Below, piece after piece: positions 1 to 6,682 of a DNA stretch of 12,577 nt; the first letter of the stretch is position 1; each line of letters begins with the position of its first letter. Both the position numbers and the translations under genes were made by a program. Source of the DNA: Alphaproteobacteria bacterium (GTDB lineage: Bacteria; Pseudomonadota; Alphaproteobacteria; UBA6615); NCBI GenBank assembly GCA_013003285.1, contig JABDJY010000468.1, positions 1 to 12,577 of the forward strand, given 5' to 3'. A model generated the notes under the pieces. That model saw only the letters and a program-made list of their open reading frames with translations. It had not been told where the DNA came from and ran no database searches.

Positions 1-839
1 GTCCCGAACGTGGTGCCGGGTGCAAGTTCGCTGAAGTTAAGATGGTCGATATCATCTCGAAAGCGAATGTCGGCCTCCGTTCCGTCGAAGGAGAAGGTTA
101 CCCCTCGTGGCACCTTCACAATAGCAAACGTACGCAAGAGGTCGAAATCCACTGCTTGAGGTGGATGGTCCGGGAAGTGCGACAAGGCGAGGCACGCTTC
201 GATGAACTCGACCGCAGACGCGGTGGCCGTAGGGTCGCCCGTATTGCCGCATTCGACGGTTACCGCGGGGCAAACTTGTGCCATAGCCGCGGATTGCACG
301 CCGACCGGTTTCTCAAAAAATACCACGGTTCGGCTGAACAGCCGTGCCAAATGCATGAACGGTGCTTCCAGCCGGTTGAGACAGGCATAATGGGGATTTA
401 GTCCGGTGTTGGTGTGAATATCAATGCTCGCAAAAGGCTGTCGGGCTGCGACGTAGTCAAAGACCTTCTGCATGAGAGCAGTCTCCGGTGCCTCCGAATG
501 AAGCGTACCCGGCCAAACCCGGTTGAAGTCGAGCTGACTATCCAGCGTCCTAACGCGGGCTTGCGCGGCGGCAACGTTGCCGACAAACAACAGGAGACGG
601 CGGGGCAGGCCACGATCTTGGTGACGGCGCAGAACCTCTTGAGCGGCAAGCAGACCAGTATCTTCGTTACCGTGAAGAAGCACTGAGACAAACAGCGGTT
701 GTTCGATACGCCCGGGCAGATCGAACAGGGTCGGCTGTGGCAGCGTATGAATAAGATCGGGAACGGAGGTGGTGAGGAGAGCCTCCGGTACATGATCGAG
801 AATGTTCAGATCCAATGTGGTCTTTCCTTCGTAATTCAA
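1..839 (-). CDS. M14-family zinc deacylase/carboxypeptidase (succinylglutamate desuccinylase/aspartoacylase type), 3' end cut
   Basis: No ATG opens this frame, but the minus strand reads without a stop from 899 to the window edge. Counting from a TTG at 839, the protein has HGNEDTG (56-62; H56 and E59 as zinc ligands), an R-x-L-D-x-x-L-D-F-N-R-V-W-P-G block (97-111), DIHTNTG (140-146; H142 as third ligand) and TVECGN (194-199; E196 as likely catalytic Glu). This is the motif order of the succinylglutamate desuccinylase/aspartoacylase branch of M14, which hydrolyses amide bonds of small acyl or peptidyl amino acids. About 279 codons are visible; I expect roughly 330-350 in the family, so only the C-terminus is missing. 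The start is uncertain: GTG at 872 or 887 is also in frame, and none has a good ribosome-binding site. It overlaps or abuts the ligase stop at 841-843, so the two are probably translationally coupled. The substrate is unknown. Confidence 0.85.
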   Translation of the reverse strand, partial: MNYEGKTTLDLNILDHVPEALLTTSVPDLIHTLPQPTLFDLPGRIEQPLFVSVLLHGNEDTGLLAAQEVLRRHQDRGLPRRLLLFVGNVAAAQARVRTLDSQLDFNRVWPGTLHSEAPETALMQKVFDYVAARQPFASIDIHTNTGLNPHYACLNRLEAPFMHLARLFSRTVVFFEKPVGVQSAAMAQVCPAVTVECGNTGDPTATASAVEFIEACLALSHFPDHPPQAVDFDLLRTFAIVKVPRGVTFSFDGTEADIRFRDDIDHLNFSELAPGTTFG

Positions 840-840
840 C

Positions 841-2262
841 TCATAGATCCCATTCGTGGACCGGAACGGCACTTCGCTGCCGCTCACAATAAACCGACAT
901 CAACTCCAGAAAATCTCCGTCCTGTTTATCGAGTTCCGCGCGCTGCCATGCAGCGCCTGTCTGACGACTGCGCACGCGCGCTTCAACAATGTTGAGATAG
1001 AATTCACAGTCGTCTTCGTCCACCCCAAACGCTGCCAAGCCGCGGCGAGCAGCCGGGATCAGTTCATCAAGCAACAGCGCCCCTGCTCCCACGCGGTCCG
1101 CCTCAGGCCAGATAAGCTGCGCATCGAGGCCATGCCGTGCTGCTTCATAGAAATTTGCATTCGCATCGGCGAAGGACAGGTTTCCCGCCTCATCGAAGCC
1201 AGTATCGACCATATACCGCACCAGGCCAAAATAGCAGGCCGCGTTCGCTACCATGTCGATTATGGTCGGACCCGAGGGCATTATACGGTGCTCGATCCGC
1301 AGATGCGGTGTGCCATCCGCCTCAAATCCAACCAAAGGACGATTCCAGCGCCAGATCGTCCCATTATGAAAGCGGAGATGACGGAAGTTATCTGGCGGTT
1401 CTTCGAATATTGTTGGTATCAGAACCGGGTATGCGGCCAGGTTTTCCGCTAGCGCTTCGAAAAGGCTCGATTCCAGATAGCCTGACCCAAAGGTGACCCG
1501 GCCGTGTGTCGCATCGTAATTAGTCAGCGCGATAGATTGTTCGAATAAAGGTATGCGGGTCTCCTGCCAGAGATCACGGCCGAACAAAAACGGCGCATTA
1601 ACGCAACTGGCTAGAAGGGGCGCCGAGGCCATAAGAGAAGCGTTGTAGTAGCGGTGCGCGATACTGGCCGGTGTCTTCAAATGGATTTGAAAAGAGGTCG
1701 TGGCAGCTTCCAGCATCACGTCATGATGCTCCCTATGCAAATGCTCCTTTCCATCAATATCGATCACCAAAGGGCGACCACCGCGTTGGTGCAGTATCTC
1801 GTTGTTCAACGCTTCGTATCTTTTTAGGGGCGACATGTTTGAAAGCGTCAGGTCTTCGTCGCGTATGATCGGCAAAGTTCCAATCATCACCATGTTGGTA
1901 TCGAGCCCGTGCGCCACGTTGTTGCAGTGGGCCCAAAGGTCGGAAAGTACTGCAGATGCCCGCCTCAATGTATCCCCGCCGAGTACGAGAGGCTCACAAT
2001 TGAGTTCTACGTTGAAGCGTGAAAGCTCGGGCACCACGAGGGGATGTGCAAGTTTTTTCAGAAATTGCTCATTAACGGGATTAGGAGAGAATCCATGGTC
2101 TAGCAGCCACGCCTCAATCTCAAATCCAATGACAAAGCCGTCTTCCGATAACCTTTTGTCGCGGACCAGGGACGAAAAGAAATCAGTTTCCACTCGCAGA
2201 CGTTCGCCGAAACGGTTGAAGTCGGCTAGATCGAAGTTTGAGTTCGAAATTTCTTCGCCCAT
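841..2262 (-). CDS. GCS2-type carboxylate-amine ligase (glutamate-cysteine ligase family)
   Basis: The 473-residue protein resembles the ATP-dependent glutamate-cysteine ligase family 2 (glutamine-synthetase fold). Near the N-terminus it has GFEIEAWL (46-53), with acidic residues expected to bind Mg-ATP, then FNVELN (83-88), a central LHREHHD segment and FQIHL, and an RIEHRIMPSG block further on, all typical of this fold. Family members join the gamma-carboxylate of glutamate, or another acid, to an amine; whether this one makes gamma-glutamylcysteine cannot be told from sequence. It is longer than the roughly 370-residue YbdK type. ATG at 2262 is the only reasonable start, since an in-frame stop lies just upstream at 2272-2274, but its ribosome-binding site is weak. 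The next gene on the same strand is an M14 deacylase, suggesting a make-and-trim amide pathway rather than plain glutathione synthesis. GC content is lower than in the cluster to the right. The cytoplasmic location is inferred from the lack of a signal peptide. Confidence 0.85.
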   Translation of the reverse strand: MGEEISNSNFDLADFNRFGERLRVETDFFSSLVRDKRLSEDGFVIGFEIEAWLLDHGFSPNPVNEQFLKKLAHPLVVPELSRFNVELNCEPLVLGGDTLRRASAVLSDLWAHCNNVAHGLDTNMVMIGTLPIIRDEDLTLSNMSPLKRYEALNNEILHQRGGRPLVIDIDGKEHLHREHHDVMLEAATTSFQIHLKTPASIAHRYYNASLMASAPLLASCVNAPFLFGRDLWQETRIPLFEQSIALTNYDATHGRVTFGSGYLESSLFEALAENLAAYPVLIPTIFEEPPDNFRHLRFHNGTIWRWNRPLVGFEADGTPHLRIEHRIMPSGPTIIDMVANAACYFGLVRYMVDTGFDEAGNLSFADANANFYEAARHGLDAQLIWPEADRVGAGALLLDELIPAARRGLAAFGVDEDDCEFYLNIVEARVRSRQTGAAWQRAELDKQDGDFLELMSVYCERQRSAVPVHEWDL

Positions 2263-2432
2263 GGAGACCAGCTAGGTGTAAAGGCTTTTCTATAAGCTAT
2301 TGCAACGCACGTAGGTTAATAAACGATTTTGCACAATGTCGATCGTCCGGGAAGCGGCGTCACAATAGTGGTATCGATGTCCAGCCTCCTCTCGACACCA
2401 GTGGAAGCTAGGCAGGGTTCTTTGTAGTGAAC

Positions 2433-2472
2433 GAGGTCTACGAGCGGACGGCCTGTCCGCTCTGAAGACCTC
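2433..2472. repeat. Two-tier inverted repeat (strong potential hairpin)
   Basis: Outer arms GAGGTCT (2433-2439) and AGACCTC (2466-2472) pair perfectly. Inner arms GAGCGGAC (2442-2449) and GTCCGCTC (2455-2462) also pair perfectly around a 5-nt loop, leaving a small 2/3-nt internal loop. That is 15 base pairs in 40 nt. Neither side carries a T-run, so it does not look like a standard intrinsic terminator. Confidence 0.8.
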
Positions 2473-2474
2473 AC

Positions 2475-2516
2475 CGTTCGGCGACGGTATGATTCAAGCT
2501 AGTACAATATTAGCTT
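2475..2516. repeat. Two further short inverted repeats
   Basis: Directly after the larger hairpin, ACCGT and ACGGT can pair around a 6-nt loop (about 2473-2488). AAGCTA (2496-2501) then pairs with TAGCTT (2511-2516) around a 9-nt AT-rich loop. Each is weak alone; the interest is that three dyads occur in a row in a gene-free stretch. Confidence 0.5.
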
Positions 2517-2673
2517 CTACTTAAGGGTTGGAATTGGCTATTTCCAGTCGTCAGCAGGCACCTTCAATCACGACCGGTTTGGACCTAGAAGCGGAAATGG
2601 ATAGTTCCTGATCCCAGCACAACAGTTCGCGTGTTGGTAAATGCCCAGAAACCGCCGGCACCCCCGGGTTTGC

Positions 2674-3639
2674 TCAAACATAGCCGCCGACCAAAGTTGT
2701 GGTCTCGCCGCCCATGCCGGCCTTGAAGGCCGCGACGCCGGGGGCCTCGCTGTTGATACCACCCAGATCCAGCCACCGAACGCCGGCGACCTTGAGGTGG
2801 GTGGCGGCGCGCCACAGCAGCAAATTATGGGCGCGCAGTTTTCGGCCCTGATCGCCGGACCAGCCGACCACATAGGTCGCTGACGTGCCATGTACGGTCA
2901 TCAGCACGCCGGCGACCGGTGCGCCTTCGTGCTGGGCGATCAGCAGCTGCGGCTGCTGGTCGGCTGACGCGTGTTTGCGCAAGGCGCGGAGCAGGGCGGG
3001 CGAGGGACCGCGATAGCCATGGGCCGCCATATGTTGGGCGTGATTGTCGTAGAGCCATTCGAACTGGCTGTCGTCGGTGGCGATAACCACATCCATATTG
3101 TGGCCTTCTGCCTGGTTCAACTGGTTGCGCCAGGTGCCGCGCAGATCGGCGCGCAGGGTTTCAACCGTTGGGGTCAGGTCGAGCCAGATGGTCGAATAGC
3201 CTTCCGCCACCCGGCGAAACCCAGCGGCTTTCATGATGTCGCGGTTCGCCGGCGTGTCGGCCAGTTCCGGGTGAAAGGTCAGCGGCCGGCCGCGCCACCA
3301 GCGATGGCGGTAACGCAATTTCTGCAGCGCCAGTTTCAGCATCTCGGCGGGGATCTCGTCATAGATCCACAACGGCCCGCGATAGAGGCTGCTATTGGCG
3401 GCGCCGGCAAAGCCGCGCTGTTGGGTGACGATGGTCATGCCGATGGGTTTGCCCTGAAAGCGAATGAGGCCGTAATCGGCGCCGCCCTTATCGACCTCGG
3501 CTGTCGCCGCCGCATAGGCCAGGCTCTGGGGCAGGGTGGGCCGCGCGCAATTCTCCAGCATGGTCTGCCATTGCGCCGCGCTATGGCGGTTCCAATCGAT
3601 CTGGAACAGGGTCAGCGAGGGGTCGGCGGTGTCGGACAT
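2674..3639 (-). CDS. FemAB/GNAT-fold acyl- or aminoacyl-transferase
   Basis: The 321-residue protein fits the FemAB-like (double GNAT fold) family. An R-x-x-L-R-G-T-W-R-N-Q-L-N-Q-A stretch (163-177) precedes the second domain, which ends in DLGGI (291-295) followed by FKAGMGG (305-311), the usual C-terminal signature. Characterised Fem proteins transfer amino acids from aminoacyl-tRNA onto peptidoglycan precursors; many proteobacterial relatives are uncharacterised and may use other donors. There is no signal peptide or membrane segment, so it should act in the cytoplasm or at the inner membrane face. ATG at 3639 lies 18 nt after the murQ stop on the same strand, so the two are almost certainly co-transcribed. 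That context suggests a substrate related to recycled cell-wall fragments, which is inference. Members of this fold are often labelled simply as GNAT acetyltransferases. Confidence 0.75.
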   Translation of the reverse strand: MSDTADPSLTLFQIDWNRHSAAQWQTMLENCARPTLPQSLAYAAATAEVDKGGADYGLIRFQGKPIGMTIVTQQRGFAGAANSSLYRGPLWIYDEIPAEMLKLALQKLRYRHRWWRGRPLTFHPELADTPANRDIMKAAGFRRVAEGYSTIWLDLTPTVETLRADLRGTWRNQLNQAEGHNMDVVIATDDSQFEWLYDNHAQHMAAHGYRGPSPALLRALRKHASADQQPQLLIAQHEGAPVAGVLMTVHGTSATYVVGWSGDQGRKLRAHNLLLWRAATHLKVAGVRWLDLGGINSEAPGVAAFKAGMGGETTTLVGGYV

Positions 3640-3657
3640 GAAAGTGAAAGCCCCGCC

Positions 3658-4554
3658 TTAGTCGCCGGCAGCCAGGGCTTGGCGCAGATTACCGTCGTGG
3701 CGGGCCAGCAGGGCTGTGGCGTCGTCGAGGCCGATACCCTTGGCGATGAGGATGGCCAGCTTGGTATTGTCGTGCGCGGCGACCAGGGCAGCGCGGGCGC
3801 CGTCGGTATCGGTACCGGTGATCTCGCAGATCATGCGCACGGCGCGCTGTTTCAGCTTGTCGTTGGTCAGCAGCACATCGACCATATAGCCGCCATAGGT
3901 GCGGTTGAGGCGGATCATGGTCAGTGTCGAGAGCAGATTGAGGGTGACCTTCTGAACCGTGCCGGCGGTCATGCGCGTCGAGCCGCCGATGGGCTCGGCC
4001 CCCGATTGCACGGCGATGGCATGTTCGGCGGCGTCCAGCAGCGGGGCGGACGCGTTGTTGGCGATGGCGATGGTCAGCGCGCCGGCGTCGCGGGCGGCCT
4101 CGCACACCGCCAGCGTATAGGGGGTGGTGCCGCTGGCTGAAATGGCGATCAGCGCGTCGTCCGTGCCCAGCTTGAGCGCCGTCGCCTCGGCAGCGCCCGC
4201 GCCGGCACCGTCCTCGGCGCCCTCGATGGGTTTTATCAGCGCCTCGAGACCGCCGGCGATGAGAAAGCCGCCGCGCTCGGGCGGCCAGCCGAAGGTGGGG
4301 ATCAATTCGGCGCCATCGAGCACGCCCAAACGACCCGACGTGCCGGCGCCGGCATAGATCAGCCGGCCGGTCGATGTTGCGGCCAGCCGCCCGGCGATAG
4401 CCGAAGCCGCCGTGGCGATGGCGTCGGTGACATCGCGGGTGGCGGCCAACCCGGCGGCCTGCGCATCGAGAATAAGCGAGATGATCTCGCCATTGGAGCG
4501 GGCGTCGAGATCGTGATAGCGGGCGTCGAAATCTTCAGTGTTCATGGGTGTCAT
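3658..4554 (-). CDS. murQ: N-acetylmuramic acid 6-phosphate etherase MurQ
   Basis: MurQ cleaves the D-lactyl ether of MurNAc-6-phosphate, giving GlcNAc-6-phosphate and D-lactate in the cytoplasm. The protein has the SIS sugar-isomerase fold signature GAGTSGRLGVLDGAE (about 69-83), ISASGTTPY (138-146), IAIANN (about 162-167) and GSTRMTAGTVQK. Starting from ATG at 4554 gives 298 residues, the length I recall for E. coli MurQ, and places glutamates at 83 and 114, the positions I recall as catalytic in that enzyme. ATG at 4545 (three codons later) is also possible; neither has a clear ribosome-binding site. A longer upstream frame to 4815 would overlap the divergent kinase gene and is not credible. 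It heads an operon with the FemAB-like gene and is divergent from the sugar kinase, consistent with one salvage pathway. Confidence 0.95.
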   Translation of the reverse strand: MTPMNTEDFDARYHDLDARSNGEIISLILDAQAAGLAATRDVTDAIATAASAIAGRLAATSTGRLIYAGAGTSGRLGVLDGAELIPTFGWPPERGGFLIAGGLEALIKPIEGAEDGAGAGAAEATALKLGTDDALIAISASGTTPYTLAVCEAARDAGALTIAIANNASAPLLDAAEHAIAVQSGAEPIGGSTRMTAGTVQKVTLNLLSTLTMIRLNRTYGGYMVDVLLTNDKLKQRAVRMICEITGTDTDGARAALVAAHDNTKLAILIAKGIGLDDATALLARHDGNLRQALAAGD

Positions 4555-4669
4555 TGTTAGCTTGGGTCGCTTGCGGCGGTCACGGCGTTTTCCATAGCAT
4601 AAATCGCGAACCGACGGCGCGCCTGGTGGTATAGGGTGTGCGAGAAAATTCGGAACGGGGCGAGACGAT
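4555..4669. promoter_or_regulatory. Divergent promoter region between murQ and the kinase gene
   Basis: This 115-bp gap must hold promoters for both directions. On the plus strand, TTGCGG (4571-4576) and TAGCAT (4595-4600) with an 18-bp spacer form a weak sigma-70-like pair. On the minus strand, TATGCT overlaps the same place (4602-4597) but lacks a good -35. No clear operator was recognised, and no regulator gene lies nearby. Confidence 0.35.
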
Positions 4670-5575
4670 ATGCCGGAACGGCTTTTTTGCGGTGTCGATG
4701 GCGGTGGCAGCAAGACGCGCATCGCCTTGTACGATGCCGCTGGCCAGCAGCTTGGCCTGACCATCGCCGGCCCCACCAGCCTGACCCTGCGGGGACCCCA
4801 GGCGTGGGATGTCATCCTGGATGCGTTACGCGGCCTGTGCGCGGCGATCAGTCATGACCCCGACGATTTTCGCGACATGCATTTCGGTATTGGCCTGGCC
4901 GGCGTCAACAATGGCGATCAACGGGCGGCTTTTATCGACGCGGCCCCGGCGGTCGGCGCGCTCCATGTAGCGACCGATTCTTATATCGCCGCCTTGGGCG
5001 CGCATCAGGGTAAGCCGGGGGCGATCATCATCGTCGGCACCGGATCGGTCGGCTACCGCATCGATGCCGGCGGCGGATCACGGTTGGTCGGCGGCTGGGG
5101 CTTTCCCGTTGGCGATGAGGGCAGCGGCGCCTGGCTTGGCCGCGCGGCGCTGGTGCAGGCGCTCCATGCCTTCGAAGGACGGTTACCGGGAGGCGCAACA
5201 GAGCTGCACCGCGCCTTGATCGAGCGCTGCGGACCGACGCGCGATGAGATGATGGGTTGGTTGCTCGGCGCTGCCTCGACAAAATATGCCGCCCTGGCGC
5301 CGTTGGTGATCGACTGCGCCGGCCGCGACGATCCGGCGGCGCTGGAATTGGCGGCCGCCGCCGGCAAGGAAATCGACGCGCTGGCGGTGGCGCTGGATCC
5401 GGCGCGCGTCATACCGTTGTCGCTGGTCGGCGGATTGGCTGAGCCGCTGGCGCCCTATCTGCCGGCGCCGTTGCGCAACTGGGTGCGCGCGCCCCATGAC
5501 GAGCCGATCGCCGGCGCACTGATGTTGGCGCAGGGCCGCGCGCCCGAAGAAAGCCTGGCCTGGGGAGGGGATTAG
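4670..5575 (+). CDS. BadF/BadG/BcrA/BcrD-type amino-sugar kinase (GlcNAc and/or MurNAc kinase)
   Basis: The 301-residue protein is an ASKHA-fold kinase. It has the phosphate-1 motif DGGGSKT (10-16), GIGLAGVNN (73-81), the likely catalytic aspartate in ATDSYIAALG (D103), phosphate-2 VGTGS (122-126) and GDEGSG (149-154). Relatives include mammalian-type GlcNAc kinase and the Clostridium MurK enzyme, which phosphorylates both MurNAc and GlcNAc at O6. The neighbours murQ and nagA and a NamZ-type muramidase make MurNAc the attractive substrate, but residues that would separate GlcNAc from MurNAc were not identified. ATG at 4670 follows a purine-rich GGGGCGAG stretch. Its TAG stop is immediately followed by the nagA ATG (5576) with no gap, so translation is probably coupled. 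I withhold a symbol because nagK versus murK cannot be decided. Confidence 0.88.
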   Translation: MPERLFCGVDGGGSKTRIALYDAAGQQLGLTIAGPTSLTLRGPQAWDVILDALRGLCAAISHDPDDFRDMHFGIGLAGVNNGDQRAAFIDAAPAVGALHVATDSYIAALGAHQGKPGAIIIVGTGSVGYRIDAGGGSRLVGGWGFPVGDEGSGAWLGRAALVQALHAFEGRLPGGATELHRALIERCGPTRDEMMGWLLGAASTKYAALAPLVIDCAGRDDPAALELAAAAGKEIDALAVALDPARVIPLSLVGGLAEPLAPYLPAPLRNWVRAPHDEPIAGALMLAQGRAPEESLAWGGD

Positions 5576-6682
5576 ATGTCGAACCTGAGCGGACGGATTT
5601 TAACACCGGACGGTTGGGTCGCCGGCCGGATCGAATATGACGAGAAGATCGCCTCGGTTGTCGGCGATAGCGGCGGCAGCGGCGGCAGTGATGACGGCGT
5701 GACCATCCTGCCCGGCTTCGTCGATCTACACGTGCCCGGCGGCGGCGGCGGCGATGTCATGCAGGGCTTGGCGGCGATCCGGCGTTGCGCGGCATTGCAT
5801 GCCAGCCACGGCACCACCTCCTTCCTGGCGACCACCATCACCGCGCCCGCCGACGACATCGACGCCGCCGTCGCGGCGATTAGCGAGGCGGCACAAGATC
5901 GCGGCAGCAACGAAGCGCGGATTCTGGGCGCGCATCTGGAGGGACCCTATCTCAACCCGGAACGGTTGGGCGCGCAGCCGCCCTTTGCGCAAGCGCCCGA
6001 CCTGGCATTCATCGGCGGGCTCTGCGACCGCGCGCCGATCCGGCTGGTTACCCTGGCGCCGGAATGCGACCCGGGACACGCGCTGATCAAGCAATTGGCG
6101 GCGCGCGATGTCGCGGTTCAGATCGGCCATAGCGGCGCCGACTATGACGCGGCGATGGAAGCACTGGCGGCCGGCGCGCGCGGCTTTACCCATTTGTATA
6201 ACGCCATGTCGCCCTTGCATCACCGCGCGCCGGGTGTGGTGGGCGCGGCGCTGGCCCATGGCGAGTATGCCGCCCTCATCCCCGATCTGGTCCATGTGGC
6301 GCCCGGCGCCATTCTGGCCGCGCTGCGGGCCGTGCCGCGGCTGTATTTCGTCACCGACGCCACCGCGGCGGCGGGCATGCCCGACGGCGAGTATCCGCTG
6401 GGACGCCACACGGTGACCAAGCGCGGCGGCACGGTATTTCTGGCCGACGGCACTTTGGCGGGCAGCGCGCTCACCATGGATCAGGCCTTGCGCAACCTGG
6501 TGTCGATCGGCGTGGACCTGGCCGACGCGGCGCAGCGGCTGGCGACCTATCCGGCTGATTTCATCGGCGCCATCGATCGCGGGCGGATCGAGACCGGCGC
6601 CTATGCGGATTTCGTCGCGCTGGATGCCGAATTGCAGGTGACCCAGGTTGTCGTCGAAGGCGAGACCGTCTTCGCGGCTTAG
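5576..6682 (+). CDS. nagA: N-acetylglucosamine-6-phosphate deacetylase NagA
   Basis: NagA hydrolyses GlcNAc-6-phosphate to GlcN-6-phosphate and acetate. The 368-residue amidohydrolase-fold protein has PGFVDLH (46-52), HLEGPY (120-125; E122 as metal ligand), GHSGA (184-188; H185), FTHLYNAMSPLHHRAPG (204-220; H206) and VTDAT (259-263; D261 as catalytic acid/base). The HxH pair that begins the barrel in two-metal amidohydrolases is broken here: H52 is kept but the second position is P54. E. coli NagA also lacks HxH and works with one metal, so activity is still expected. A short Gly/Ser run sits at 32-38. It starts directly after the kinase stop, and its TAG stop overlaps the stop of the convergent NamZ gene by 4 nt. 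Confidence 0.95.
   Translation: MSNLSGRILTPDGWVAGRIEYDEKIASVVGDSGGSGGSDDGVTILPGFVDLHVPGGGGGDVMQGLAAIRRCAALHASHGTTSFLATTITAPADDIDAAVAAISEAAQDRGSNEARILGAHLEGPYLNPERLGAQPPFAQAPDLAFIGGLCDRAPIRLVTLAPECDPGHALIKQLAARDVAVQIGHSGADYDAAMEALAAGARGFTHLYNAMSPLHHRAPGVVGAALAHGEYAALIPDLVHVAPGAILAALRAVPRLYFVTDATAAAGMPDGEYPLGRHTVTKRGGTVFLADGTLAGSALTMDQALRNLVSIGVDLADAAQRLATYPADFIGAIDRGRIETGAYADFVALDAELQVTQVVVEGETVFAA

Larger units (their letters stand above)
2263..2673. other. Gene-free intergenic stretch between the ligase pair and the salvage cluster
   Basis: This 411-bp stretch separates the start of the GCS2-type gene from the stop of the FemAB-like gene. I see no credible coding frame: short frames in 2568-2891 are shadows that run out of the FemAB gene. 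No tRNA is recognisable and no convincing sigma-70 promoter could be placed for the ligase. The left half is relatively AT-rich. The middle holds three inverted repeats (2433-2516), annotated separately. No transposase fragment was recognised. Confidence 0.6.

Noticed and set aside
398..793. A 131-codon minus-strand frame and overlapping plus-strand frames in 42-995.
   Set aside because: The adjacent minus-strand frame encodes a clear M14 deacylase with zinc motifs; these frames are its shadows.
2433..2516. A possible tRNA or intrinsic terminator.
   Set aside because: No tRNA cloverleaf or T-loop could be built, and no T-run follows the hairpin on either strand.
2971..4140. A 389-codon open frame on the plus strand.
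   Set aside because: It lies antisense to the FemAB-like gene and murQ, crosses both, shows no domain and has the Gly/Ala/Arg/Gln-rich makeup of GC-rich shadow frames.
4554..4815. A longer upstream start for murQ at 4815.
   Set aside because: It would overlap the divergent kinase gene by about 145 nt, and the added residues show no MurQ similarity.
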